A DNA stretch of 16,942 nucleotides from Chloroflexota bacterium (GCA_005880175.1 VBJR01000385.1:1-16942); one strand, 5' to 3'. Counted from the first letter of the stretch, positions 8,383 through 16,942 are shown. The notes: generated from the sequence alone by a model not told the origin. Made by a program: numbers and translations.

Positions 8383-8580
8383 ATGCGGGTCACGATCCTC
8401 CCCGCGCGGGAGGTGAAGGAGGTGGAGGCGCGAACGGTGGGCGACCTGCTGAAGGCGCTCGGCCTGCACCGCGACGCCCATCTCGTCGTGCGCGGCGAGG
8501 ACATCCTGACGACGGACGTCCGGCTCACGGCGGCCGACGACGTGGAGGTGTGGCCGGTGATCAGCGGGGGGCGAGGCTGA
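8383..8580 (+). CDS. ThiS/MoaD-family sulfur carrier protein (TtuB-like)
   Basis: This 65-residue ubiquitin-like protein has the expected strand pattern: MRVTILPAREVKEVE, a helix with VGDLLKALGL, HLVVRGEDILTTDVRL, and the final DDVEVWPVISGGRG. Such proteins are activated at a C-terminal Gly-Gly and carry sulfur as a thiocarboxylate. It sits 4 nt before a TtuA-type tRNA thiolase, so it most likely donates sulfur for tRNA 2-thiouridine formation, as TtuB does for TtuA in Thermus. The oddity is that two residues, Arg-Gly, follow the Gly-Gly; the protein would need trimming, or Gly65 would have to be used. It is too short to separate ThiS, MoaD and TtuB by motif, and no E1-like activating enzyme is in the window. 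Confidence 0.78.
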   Translation: MRVTILPAREVKEVEARTVGDLLKALGLHRDAHLVVRGEDILTTDVRLTAADDVEVWPVISGGRG

Positions 8581-8584
8581 GGCC

Positions 8585-9565
8585 GTGCGCTGCCACAAGT
8601 GCCGGGCGCCCGCCAACGTCGAGATCCGGCGCAGCCGGACGGCGTACTGCGCCCGCTGCTACCCGGACTGGTTCCGGCAGCAGGTCCAGGACCGGATCGA
8701 CCACGAGCGGATGCTCCGGCGCGACGAGCCGGTGCTGGTCGCGGTGTCGGGGGGCAAGGACTCGCTGGCCCTCTGGCACGCGCTGCGCCACCTCGGCTAC
8801 CAGGCCGACGGCATGTACATCCGCCTCGGCATCGGGGACTACTCGCGCCGCTCGCAGGAGAAGTCGGAGGCGTTCGCGGAGCGGCACGGGCTGAAGCTCC
8901 ACCAGGTGGACCTGAAGGACGACCACGGGTTCACCGTCCCGGACCTGCTCGACACGCGCAGCGGCAAGCCGTGCGCGGCCTGCGGCACGGTCAAGCGATA
9001 CCACTTCAACAAGGTGGCGGCCGACCTGGGCTACCCGGTCGTGGCGACGGGCCACAACCTGGACGACGAGGCGGCGACGCTGCTGGGTAACGTCGTGCAC
9101 TGGAACACGGACTACCTCGGCCGCCAGGGCCCGGTGCTGGAGAGCACGCACCCCGGCCTGGTCCGCAAGGTGAAGCCGCTGTACCGGCTGAGCGAGCGGG
9201 AGACCGCCGCCTACGCCATCATCTCGCGGATCGACTACATCCTCGAGGAGTGCCCGATGGCCAGGGGGGCGAAATCCCTGGCCTACAAGGACATGCTCAA
9301 CGCCCTGGAGGAGGAGCAGCCGGGCGCCAAGCACCGGTTCCTGGTCGGCTTCCTGAAGGAGGGCCGGGCCACGATCCGGACCGGCGCCTTCGACCAGGCG
9401 ACCGACCTGCGGGAGTGCGCCCGGTGCGGCCAGCCGACGACGGGCGAGCTGTGCGCGTACTGCCGCATGGCGGCCCGGGGGCGCCAGAAGGCGCTGCTGA
9501 AGGACGCGAAGTACGGCCGCCAGCCGGCGGCCGCGCCGCCTGAGGCGGAGGCGGAGCCCGGGTAG
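8585..9565 (+). CDS. ttuA: TtuA/CTU1-family tRNA 2-thiolation enzyme
   Basis: This 326-residue PP-loop ATPase has the full TtuA layout. An N-terminal zinc site is formed by Cys3, Cys6, Cys22 and Cys25. The ATP-adenylating PP-loop is SGGKDS (55-60). Cys130 and Cys133 (KPCAACG) with Cys223 (EECPM) match the three cysteines that hold the catalytic Fe-S cluster in Thermus TtuA. TGHNLDDEA (155-163) lies between them. A C-terminal zinc ribbon uses Cys278, Cys281, Cys290 and Cys293. The family replaces the 2-oxygen of a tRNA uridine with sulfur: T54 in thermophiles (TtuA), U34 in the archaeal/eukaryotic CTU1 branch. The start is GTG 8585, 4 nt after the sulfur-carrier stop, so the two are probably translated together. 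Which uridine is modified here is unknown. The last 15 residues are a low-complexity Ala/Glu tail. Confidence 0.9.
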   Translation: MRCHKCRAPANVEIRRSRTAYCARCYPDWFRQQVQDRIDHERMLRRDEPVLVAVSGGKDSLALWHALRHLGYQADGMYIRLGIGDYSRRSQEKSEAFAERHGLKLHQVDLKDDHGFTVPDLLDTRSGKPCAACGTVKRYHFNKVAADLGYPVVATGHNLDDEAATLLGNVVHWNTDYLGRQGPVLESTHPGLVRKVKPLYRLSERETAAYAIISRIDYILEECPMARGAKSLAYKDMLNALEEEQPGAKHRFLVGFLKEGRATIRTGAFDQATDLRECARCGQPTTGELCAYCRMAARGRQKALLKDAKYGRQPAAAPPEAEAEPG

Positions 9566-9614
9566 GCTCCTTCCGGGTCCGGTGTCCGGGCGGCCTGGCT
9601 CGGCGCCTCGCCGA
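9553..9614. terminator. Possible bidirectional terminator between converging genes
   Basis: Two hairpins lie at the meeting point of ttuA and the Lgt-like gene. GGAGCC/GGCTCC (9553-9558, 9565-9570) spans the ttuA stop codon and is followed by TT. TCGGCG/CGCCGA (9600-9605, 9609-9614) has a 3-nt loop. Neither has a real T-run, so intrinsic termination would be of the stem-only kind often assumed in high-GC bacteria. Confidence 0.35.
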
Positions 9615-9627
9615 CCCCAGCCTGGAC

Positions 9628-10818
9628 CTACAGGACCCGCCCCGAGGCCACGAGCGCCACGAACCCCGCGTCCGCCAGCAGCGCCACCACCGCCGCCGCG
9701 GCGGTCAGCGGCGGGCCGACCAGGGACTTGCGCTGCTCGGCGCGCAGCAGCAGGATGCCCTGCCGGATCAGCGTGTACACCGCCGTCGCGCCGACCAGCA
9801 GCGCGCCGCTGGCCGGGCCGTGGACCAGGATCACCGCCAGCGCCGCCACCCCCACGCCCAGGGCCAGCGTCAGCTCCAGCAGCTGGGTCGGCAGGCGGCG
9901 CACGCCGATCCGCATGTCCGAGGACCACACGCCCCAGCGCGAGGCCGTCGGGCGGCCCGAGCAGCAGCCGGCGAAGAAGCAGCCGACCCGTCCCACGGCC
10001 ATGCCCATGAACAGGCCGGGAGCGGTCAGGTCCAGGATCGTGCCCAGGTTCAGGCGGGCGACGAACGAGCCGGCGACCAGGACGATCACCGCGCCGGTCA
10101 GCAGGCCCTGGATGCACCAGCCGTTGGCCAGGCGCTCGCGCCGGTGCAGGACGACGAACCACAGCTTCGCGCCGATCACGCCGGCCAGGATCGCCAGGAT
10201 CGCGAGCGGCAGCGTCCGCCCCACCGGCAGCCCCTCGTGGGCGGCCAGCACCGTCTGCACCACGATGCCGAGCACGATGCCCAGCACCGCCATCGCGAAG
10301 TAGATGCCGGGCACCAGGCCGGGGATGAGCGCGAACGGCGCCACCGTCGTCTTCACCAGCCCCGGCGGCTCCGGCGCCAGCTTGCGGCGGTGCAGCGACC
10401 ACGCGGCCCGGTGCAGCTCGGGGGGCGCGGGATCGGCGCCGGCCCGGCCGCCGCGCTTGCGGCGCTCGGAGCGGCCCGGGCTGAGCACCTTCTCGGTCAC
10501 GGTCCACTCGCCTGGGTTGATGTCGCTGATGCGGACCGTGATGGAGACCGGGCCGCCGCCCGGGGCGCTCGCGTCGATCGTCTCGTCGTGGACGAACTGG
10601 TCGCCATGCTGCGGCCGGCCCGTCACCCCGGTCCGCCGGCCGGTCAGCCGCACCACCATGGGGTACGCCTCCGTGCGGGGGACCGAGTCGAACCAGTAGG
10701 TGAGGACCAGCTGCTCCTGGACGGCCCTGTCCAGGAAGGCGTCGAGCCCGCCGCTCTTCGTGGCGGCGTCGGTCGGAGTCCGCTCCCGAGGGGTTCGGGC
10801 GGTGGGCGCAGGCTTCAT
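9628..10818 (-). CDS. Lgt-family (prolipoprotein diacylglyceryl transferase-like) membrane protein with extra N-terminal domain
   Basis: From ATG 10816-10818, with GGAG just upstream, the protein is 396 residues, well above the usual Lgt length of about 260-300. Residues about 25-115 form a soluble, beta-rich domain I do not recognise (LVLTYWFDSVPRTEAYP, PVSITVRISDINPGEW). From about 158 onward it has several membrane helices. The Lgt signature is present in the variant form GRVGCFFAGCCSGRPT (276-291), followed by RRLPTQLLE (307-315). Lgt moves diacylglycerol from phosphatidylglycerol to the lipobox cysteine of lipoproteins. Here the usual His-Gly-Gly motif reads IQGLLTG (236-242), without the histidine, and the usual Asn of GRxGNF is Cys280. 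It may be an atypical Lgt or a family member with another substrate. An upstream in-frame start at 10905 lacks a ribosome site. Confidence 0.72.
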   Translation of the reverse strand: MKPAPTARTPRERTPTDAATKSGGLDAFLDRAVQEQLVLTYWFDSVPRTEAYPMVVRLTGRRTGVTGRPQHGDQFVHDETIDASAPGGGPVSITVRISDINPGEWTVTEKVLSPGRSERRKRGGRAGADPAPPELHRAAWSLHRRKLAPEPPGLVKTTVAPFALIPGLVPGIYFAMAVLGIVLGIVVQTVLAAHEGLPVGRTLPLAILAILAGVIGAKLWFVVLHRRERLANGWCIQGLLTGAVIVLVAGSFVARLNLGTILDLTAPGLFMGMAVGRVGCFFAGCCSGRPTASRWGVWSSDMRIGVRRLPTQLLELTLALGVGVAALAVILVHGPASGALLVGATAVYTLIRQGILLLRAEQRKSLVGPPLTAAAAVVALLADAGFVALVASGRVL

Positions 10819-10910
10819 GTCTCTCCCAGCGTGAGGCAAGGTACCGCTCGAAAGACTAAGCGTGTGGGAACGGTCGGCGGGACGTTGGCGGCCGTCCGGC
10901 GGCATCCACC

Positions 10911-11641
10911 ATGATTGAGGCCGTGGCCGGCTACTTCGACCGCCTCCGCCAGGCGTCGCGCTCCCGCCGCTCGCTGCTCTGCGTCGGGCTCGACCCCGAC
11001 CCCGAGCGCATCCCCGGCGGGGCGGCCGGCGCCCTGCGCCGCTGCGTGGAGGTGATCGAGCGCACCGCCGAGCACGCCTGCTGCTACAAGCCCAACACGG
11101 CGTTCTGGGAGCAGTACGGGCCCGATGGCTGGAAGGCGCTGCTCGAGCTGCGCGGCGCGATCCCGGCGGACGTGCCGATGCTGCTGGACGCGAAGCGGGC
11201 GGACATCGGCAGCACGATGACGGCGTACGCGCGGGCGATCTTCGACGTGCTCGGCGCCGACGCGGTGACCGCCTGGCCGTACGTCGGGGGCGACGCCCTC
11301 GCCGAGCTGACCCGGTACGCGGACCGCGGCGTCTACCTGGTCTGCCGCACGTCCAACCCGGGCGCGGCAGACCTCCAGCACCTCAAGTCGGGCGGCCGGC
11401 CGCTGTACCTGCACGTCGCCGCGCTGGCCCAGCAGCTGAGAGTCCCCTGCCGTTCCTGGTCCCCGGCGTCGGCTCCCAGGGCGGCGACCTGGAGCGGTCG
11501 GTGCGCGCGGCCTGGAACGGCGACGAGGCGTCCTGCCTGATCTCGGCCAGCCGCTGGGTCCTCTACGCGGACGACCCGGGCAAGGAGGCGTCTCGCCTGC
11601 GCGACGCGATCAACGCGGTGATCGGGGCGGCGGCGGGATGA
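10911..11641 (+). pseudogene. pyrF: Orotidine 5'-phosphate decarboxylase, frame broken by an internal gap
   Basis: The 5' part (10911 to about 11438, 176 codons) is a clear long-type PyrF: SLLCVGLDPDPERIP (21-35), CCYKPNTAFWEQYG (57-70), the catalytic DAKRADIGST (93-102) with Lys95, and YLVCRTSNPGAADL (142-155). The enzyme makes UMP from OMP. After ALAQQL the original frame gives unrelated residues and stops at 11540. The expected C-terminus continues from about 11440 in another frame, as ESPLPFLVPGVGSQGGDLE then ASRWVLYADDP, and ends at TGA 11639-11641. About 25 codons that normally lie between (including the VVGAT strand) are missing as well, so this is a deletion with loss of frame, not a single-base slip. 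As read, the phosphate-binding VPGVG loop would not be made. Since pyrF is usually needed for growth without uracil, an assembly error is a strong alternative. The next gene starts at an ATGA overlap with this stop. Confidence 0.82.
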
Positions 11642-12876
11642 CGTCGGAACGCCACGCCGCGCTCCTGCTGCTGGAGGGCCACATCATCGACTCGATGATG
11701 CTGCCCCACCTCCTCGACCTGGTGATGGACCGGGGCGGCGCCTTCGACATCCAGGAGCTGCGCGTCGGCCAGCACAAGACCGACCAGTCCACCTGCCGCA
11801 TCGAGGTCACCGCCTGCGACCCGGGCACGCTGGACGACATCGTCCGCCGGGCCCGCGAGCTCGGCGCCCGGGTGGTCAGCGAGGAGCCGGCGCGGACCGC
11901 CCGCGTCCCCGCGAGCGGCGTGTACCCCGAGGGCTTCTACTCGACGAGCAACCTGCCCACCTACGTGCTGCTCGGCGACAACTGGGTGCTCGTGGAGCGG
12001 CAGGAGATGGACTGCGCGATCGCCGTCGACCGGGTGGCCAGCCGCGCCTGGTGCATCCCGTTCCCGGAGGCCGTCCCCGGCATGGACGTGGTGGTCGGCC
12101 ACCACGGCGTCCGCGTGGCGCCGCTGGAGCGATCGCGGCAGATGGAGATCTTCAGCTTCATGGCCAGCGAGGTCTCGGCCGAGAAGCCGAAGAAGCTGCT
12201 GATCGCCAACATCGCGTCCGTGATGCGGACGATCCGGGCCGAGGGCGGCCGCATCCTGGTCGTGGCCGGCCCCGCCGTCGTCCACACGGGCGCCGGGCAG
12301 CACCTGTCGCGGCTGATGGAGCTGGGCTACGTACAGGTCCTGTTCGCCGGCAACGCGCTCGCCGTCCACGACGTCGAGTCGGCGCTGTACGGGACGGCGC
12401 TGGGCGTGAACGTGGAGAGCGGGCTGCCGATCGAGCACGGCCACGAGCACCACATGCGGGCGATCAACCGGGTCCGGGCGGCGGGCTCGCTGCGGGCCAT
12501 GGTCGAGTCCGGTGAGCTGCGCGCCGGCGTGATGAGGAGCGCCATCGAGCACGGCGTCGAGATCGTGCTGGCCGGCAGCGTGCGCGACGACGGCCCGCTG
12601 CCGGACGTGATCACCGAGATGGGCGAGGCGCAGCGGCGCATGCGCGAGGCGGTGCCCGGCGTCCGGCTGGCGCTGATGCTCTCGACGATGCTGCACTCGA
12701 TCGCGACCGGCAACATGCTGCCGGCGCAGGTCCGGACCGTCTGCGTGGACATCAACCCGGCCGTCGTGACCAAGCTGGCGGACCGCGGCAGCTGGCAGTC
12801 GATCGGGCTGGTGACCGACGTGGAGTCGTTCCTCCGCGAGCTCGCCCAGGTCATCGATCAGCAGCCAGTACGCTGA
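11638..12876 (+). CDS. Archaeal-type ornithine cyclodeaminase (LOR/SDH, TIGR00300-like family)
   Basis: This 412-residue protein matches the length and layout of the family first annotated as LOR/SDH-like and later shown, in methanogen and cyanobacterial (AgrE/ArgZ C-terminal) members, to convert ornithine to proline and ammonia with NAD. Visible landmarks are the N-terminal LLEGHIIDSMMLPHLLDLVMDRGG, GVYPEGFYSTSNLPT near 97-111, the KKLLIANIASVMRTIR segment, GPAVVHTGAG at about 209-218, FAGNALAVHDVESALYGT, and the C-terminal CVDINPAVVTKLADRG. It is unrelated to the mu-crystallin-type ornithine cyclodeaminase common in bacteria. ATG 11638 overlaps the pyrF stop (ATGA) and the next gene begins 4 nt after its stop, so it sits inside a translated-as-a-unit operon. 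Family assignment is from memory of the motifs; the substrate is inferred. Confidence 0.8.
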   Translation: MTSERHAALLLLEGHIIDSMMLPHLLDLVMDRGGAFDIQELRVGQHKTDQSTCRIEVTACDPGTLDDIVRRARELGARVVSEEPARTARVPASGVYPEGFYSTSNLPTYVLLGDNWVLVERQEMDCAIAVDRVASRAWCIPFPEAVPGMDVVVGHHGVRVAPLERSRQMEIFSFMASEVSAEKPKKLLIANIASVMRTIRAEGGRILVVAGPAVVHTGAGQHLSRLMELGYVQVLFAGNALAVHDVESALYGTALGVNVESGLPIEHGHEHHMRAINRVRAAGSLRAMVESGELRAGVMRSAIEHGVEIVLAGSVRDDGPLPDVITEMGEAQRRMREAVPGVRLALMLSTMLHSIATGNMLPAQVRTVCVDINPAVVTKLADRGSWQSIGLVTDVESFLRELAQVIDQQPVR

Positions 12877-12880
12877 ACAG

Positions 12881-14273
<1,393 letters not shown>

Positions 14274-14277
<4 letters not shown>

Positions 14278-15239
14278 GGTTCGCCGTCCTGGGGGCCGGG
14301 GCCACCGGGGGCTACCTCGGCGCGTGCCTGGCCAACGCGGGCCAGGACGTCACCCTGATCGCCCGCGGCCGCAACCTGGAGGCGATGCGGGAGCACGGCG
14401 TGCGGGTGCTGGAGCCCGACGGGACCGAGCTGGTCGCACGGCCCGCCTGCACCGACCGCCTGGAGGCGGCCGGCGAGGCGGACGTGACGTTCGTGACGCT
14501 CAAGGCGCACGGGCTGACCGCGGTCGCGCCCACGCTGGGCGCCTCGCTGCGGCCGGAGACCGCGCTGGTCTTCGCCCAGAACGGCGTCCCCTGGTGGTTC
14601 TTCCTGGGCGACGATGGGCGCCGCCTGGAGTCGGTGGACCCCGGCGGCGTCATCGCGGCCAGCATCCCGGCCAGCCACGTGGTCGGCTGCGTCGTGTACC
14701 CGGCCACGAGCCTGGAGGAGCCCGGCGTGGTCCGCCACGTGGAGGGCAACCGGTTCTCGCTCGCCGAGCTGGACGGCGCCCGCAGCGAGCGGGTCGTGGC
14801 GATCTCGTCCGCCATGGCGGCCGCGGGCCTGCGCGCGCCGGTCCAGTCCCGGATGCGCGAGGAGATCTGGCTCAAGCTGATCGGCAACGCGACGCTGAAC
14901 CCCGTCAGCGCGCTGACGCGGGCGGGGCTGGCCGCGATGGTCGGCGACCCGCCCACGCGGGAGCTGCTGCGGACGCTCATGCTCGAGGTCGAGGCGGTGG
15001 GGAAGGCGCTCGGCATCGAGCCCGGGATCGGTGTCGACAAGCGCCTGGACGGTGCCGGCCGGGTCGGCGACCATCGGACGTCGATGCTCCAGGACGTCGA
15101 GACGGGGAGGCCGCTGGAGGTGGAGGCGCTGGTCGGCTCCGTGGTCGAGCTGGCCGGCCAGGTGGGCGTCGCGGTGCCGTCGCTGGAGGTGGTGTACCGG
15201 CTCACGCGCCAGCTCGACCGGGCGCTGCGCGGTTCGTGA
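14274..15239 (+). CDS. 2-dehydropantoate 2-reductase family protein (PanE/ApbA-like)
   Basis: This 321-residue NADPH-dependent reductase has the normal length. The dinucleotide site is VLGAGATGGYLGACLA (5-20). AQNGV (101-105) is the usual mid-protein motif. KLIGNATLNPVSALTRA (201-217) carries the catalytic Lys201 with Asn205 and Asn209 spaced as in PanE, and EVEALVGSVVELA follows near the C-terminus. PanE reduces ketopantoate to pantoate for CoA synthesis, but many ApbA-family members in operons with CoA ligases act on other 2-oxo or 3-oxo acids, so I give no gene symbol. The start is GTG 14274, overlapping the ligase stop as GTGA, which shows coupling. An ATG start is not available nearby, and the N-terminus begins exactly where the family begins. 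It is the last gene of the pyrF operon. Confidence 0.85.
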
Positions 15240-15263
15240 GTTGCGCGCATCTCCGGCTGCCGG

Positions 15264-15340
15264 TACTGTCCGATCCGGTATGGTTTGGGGTAACAGTACG
15301 TACCAGTACTGACTGATCCAGATGCTCAGCTACTGTTAAT
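15264..15340 (+). promoter_or_regulatory. Promoter/operator region of the acyl-CoA dehydrogenase gene
   Basis: The 116-bp gap holds a cluster of related palindromic elements and is visibly richer in A and T than the genes. CAGTAC (15294-15299) and GTACTG (15306-15311) are perfect arms 6 nt apart. They contain the 8-bp palindrome GTACGTAC (15296-15303). TAACAGTA (15291-15298) is the exact reverse complement of TACTGTTA (15331-15338), and TACTGT occurs again at 15264. GTTAAT (15335-15340) could be the -10 box, overlapped by the last repeat, so a bound repressor would block transcription. The TetR gene downstream of the dehydrogenase is the natural candidate. The repeats are seen; the binding protein is inferred. 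Confidence 0.5.
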
Positions 15341-15355
15341 AGAGGCCAGAGGAAG

Positions 15356-16546
15356 ATGGTTTCGTTCGAACTGTCGGAAGACCAGCGCGAGATCCGGGAC
15401 TGGGTGCACGACTTCGCCGAGCGCGAGATCCGGCCGGTCGCCACACACTACGACGCGACCGAGGAGTTCCCCTGGCCGGTGGTCAAGAAGGCCGCCGAGA
15501 TCGGCCTGTACTCCCACGAGTTCCTGGGCCAGACGTTCGCGGACAGCACCGGCATCATGCCGGCGCTGGTGGCGGAGGAGCTCTGCTGGGGCTGCGCGGG
15601 CATCGCGCTGGCGATCCAGGGCACCGGGCTGCCGGTCGCCGCGATCTTCAACCAGGGCACGCCGGAGCAGGTGGCCACGTGGGTGCCGGCCTGCTACGGC
15701 ACGGCGGAAGCGCCGGTGGTGGGCGCGTTCTGCGTGACGGAGCCCGACGCCGGGTCCGACGTGAGCTCGATGAAGACGCGAGCGGTCCGCAACAACGGCG
15801 ACTGGGTGCTGAACGGCCGCAAGGTGTTCATCACGAACGGCGGCGTCGCCGACGTGTACGTCGTCGTCGCCGCGGTGGAGCCCGAGCTGGGCACCCGCGG
15901 CCAGGCCTCCTTCGTGGTGCCGAAGGGCACGCCGGGGATCAAGCCCGGCAAGAAGGAGAAGAAGATGGGCATCCGCGCGTCGGACACCTCCGAGGTGCTG
16001 ATCGAGGACGTGCGGGTCCCGGCGGACTACCTCCTGGGCGGCGAGGAGAAGCTGGAGGAGAAGCTGGCCCGGGCGCGGTCCGGCCAGAGCAGCCGCTCGT
16101 CGGTGGCGCTGAAGACGTTCGAGTCCACCCGGCCGGTCGTGGGCGCGCAGGCGCTGGGCATCGCGCGGGCGGCGTTCGAGTTCGCCCTCCAGTACGCGAA
16201 GGAGCGCAAGCAGTTCGGTCGCCCGATCATCGAGAACCAGGCCATCGCGTTCAAGCTCGCCGACATGGCGCTCGAGATCGAGGCCGCCCGCGGCCTGATC
16301 TGGCGCGCGCTGTGGGAGAGCCGGAACGGCGGCGACTTCAAGAAGGCCGAGGGGTCGATGGCGAAGCTGAAGGCGGGCGAGGTGGCGGTCAAGGTCACCG
16401 ACGAGGCGATCCAGATCTGCGGCGGCTACGGGTACATCCGGGACTTCCCTGTCGAGAAGTGGCACCGGGACGCCAAGATCTACACGTTGTTCGAGGGCAC
16501 GTCAGAGATCCAGCGGCTCGTCATCTCCCGGGCCATCTCGGCCTGA
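15356..16546 (+). CDS. Acyl-CoA dehydrogenase (FAD-dependent)
   Basis: This 396-residue flavoenzyme oxidises an acyl-CoA to the 2,3-enoyl-CoA and passes electrons to electron-transfer flavoprotein. The N-terminal helical domain starts MVSFELSEDQREIRDWVHDFA. The FAD/substrate motif FCVTEPDAGSD is in the middle domain, KKMGIRASDTSEV follows, and the C-terminal domain has RKQFGRPIIENQAIAFKLADM and ICGGYGYIRDFPVEKWHRD. Glu380 in LFEGTSEIQR is at the catalytic-base position of medium- and short-chain types. A charged insert near 225-250 (EEKLEEKLARARSGQSS) before the TRPVVGAQALG helix is seen in some actinobacterial members. ATG 15356 follows AGAGGAAG. The gene is followed 2 nt later by a TetR regulator, with which it probably forms a regulated pair. 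Chain-length preference cannot be read from the sequence. Confidence 0.93.
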   Translation: MVSFELSEDQREIRDWVHDFAEREIRPVATHYDATEEFPWPVVKKAAEIGLYSHEFLGQTFADSTGIMPALVAEELCWGCAGIALAIQGTGLPVAAIFNQGTPEQVATWVPACYGTAEAPVVGAFCVTEPDAGSDVSSMKTRAVRNNGDWVLNGRKVFITNGGVADVYVVVAAVEPELGTRGQASFVVPKGTPGIKPGKKEKKMGIRASDTSEVLIEDVRVPADYLLGGEEKLEEKLARARSGQSSRSSVALKTFESTRPVVGAQALGIARAAFEFALQYAKERKQFGRPIIENQAIAFKLADMALEIEAARGLIWRALWESRNGGDFKKAEGSMAKLKAGEVAVKVTDEAIQICGGYGYIRDFPVEKWHRDAKIYTLFEGTSEIQRLVISRAISA

Positions 16547-16548
16547 TC

Positions 16549-16942
16549 GTGGTGACGAACGCGGCGGCGGCGCTCGACCGGCGGGAGGCGAGGCGCCACC
16601 GCCTGCTCGAGGCGGCGCTCCAGCTGTTCGCGGAGCTGGGGTTCCACGACACGTCCGTGGACGAGGTGGTGGCCCAGGCGCGGACCTCGAAGTCGGCGTT
16701 CTACGAGCACTTCGAGTCGAAGGAGGACTGCTTCCGCGTCCTGCTCCAGCAGGAGGGGGGCGAGCTGATCGGCAGGGTGCGGACGGCGGCCAGCCTGGGC
16801 ACCGATCACCGGCAGCGGACCCGGCTGGGCATCGTGGCGTTCGTGGAGGCGTGCGCGCGCTCCTCACGGGTGGCGCGGCTGCTGCTGGTCGAGTCGGTGG
16901 GCCTGTCGCCGTCGATCGAGGAGGTCCGGCACGCGCTGCACG
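16549..16942 (+). CDS. TetR-family transcriptional regulator, 5' part
   Basis: The frame is open to the window edge (131 codons, no stop). The N-terminus is a TetR DNA-binding domain: RRHRLLEAALQLFAELGFHD, then TSVDEVVAQARTSKSAFYEHFESKEDCF, the classic helix-turn-helix with its FYxHF signature. The ligand-binding domain begins after about residue 65 and is cut off. The start is GTG 16549 or the adjacent GTG 16552, only 2 nt after the acyl-CoA dehydrogenase stop, so the two are co-transcribed. TetR proteins in this position often repress their own operon until an acyl-CoA or fatty acid binds; the palindromes at 15264-15340 are plausible targets. Confidence 0.9.
   Translation, partial: MVTNAAAALDRREARRHRLLEAALQLFAELGFHDTSVDEVVAQARTSKSAFYEHFESKEDCFRVLLQQEGGELIGRVRTAASLGTDHRQRTRLGIVAFVEACARSSRVARLLLVESVGLSPSIEEVRHALH

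Noticed and set aside
8560..8600. A possible one-base change in the G-run that would fuse the sulfur carrier to TtuA.
   Set aside because: Removing one G gives an in-frame fusion, but as read the carrier ends in a plausible Gly-rich tail and TtuA starts cleanly 4 nt later, so no error need be assumed.
11430..11455. Programmed -1 ribosomal frameshifting in pyrF.
   Set aside because: There is no slippery heptamer at the junction, and about 25 expected codons are missing, which frameshifting would not explain.
15281..15312. A 10-codon ORF (MVWGNSTYQY) in the acyl-CoA dehydrogenase leader.
   Set aside because: It lies within the operator repeats, has no ribosome site and is too short to support as a leader peptide.

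Overview
This is a densely coded, very GC-rich stretch of bacterial chromosome (roughly 70% GC by eye, not counted), with G or C at nearly every third codon position and frequent GTG starts. The gene content fits a high-GC actinobacterial, Chloroflexota or Dormibacterota-like lineage; this is inference, as no rRNA or other marker gene is present. There is no tRNA, rRNA, CRISPR array, insertion sequence or phage gene. The longest stretch without a gene is about 240 bases (3647-3885).

Left end (1-3885, minus strand): a pyruvate dehydrogenase operon read right to left. It starts with a single 844-codon reading frame joining dihydrolipoamide dehydrogenase (E3) to the E1 alpha subunit, followed by E1 beta (8-nt overlap) and then the lipoyl-domain start of E2, which runs off the window. 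Inside the E3-E1 alpha linker lies a Shine-Dalgarno/GTG pair that could start a separate E1 alpha. Upstream of the operon are two matching operator-like sites with centres 42 bp apart. Next comes glutamine-dependent NAD synthetase (nadE, minus), which makes the cofactor the complex uses.

Middle (5660-9627): divergent from nadE, an ECF sigma factor overlaps a one-pass membrane protein with a large, probably beta-propeller-like outer domain, the likely anti-sigma partner. Converging on this pair are a PH-domain membrane protein and a TPR protein whose reading frame is damaged at its 3' end. A divergent ThiS/MoaD-like sulfur carrier and a TtuA-type tRNA thiolase form a compact tRNA 2-thiolation pair. 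Opposite them lies an Lgt-family membrane protein with an extra N-terminal domain and without the usual His-Gly-Gly motif.

Right side (10911-16942, plus strand): a tightly packed operon of pyrF, an archaeal-type ornithine cyclodeaminase, an AAE3/oxalyl-CoA-synthetase-like ligase and a PanE-family reductase. Both pyrF and the ligase appear to lack about 25-35 internal codons and are out of frame at the gap. After a lower-GC, operator-rich promoter come an acyl-CoA dehydrogenase and the 5' part of a TetR regulator.

The points most worth checking are the E3-E1 alpha fusion with its embedded start, the ThiS-like protein ending Gly-Gly-Arg-Gly beside TtuA, the paired operators, and the repeated out-of-frame gaps.
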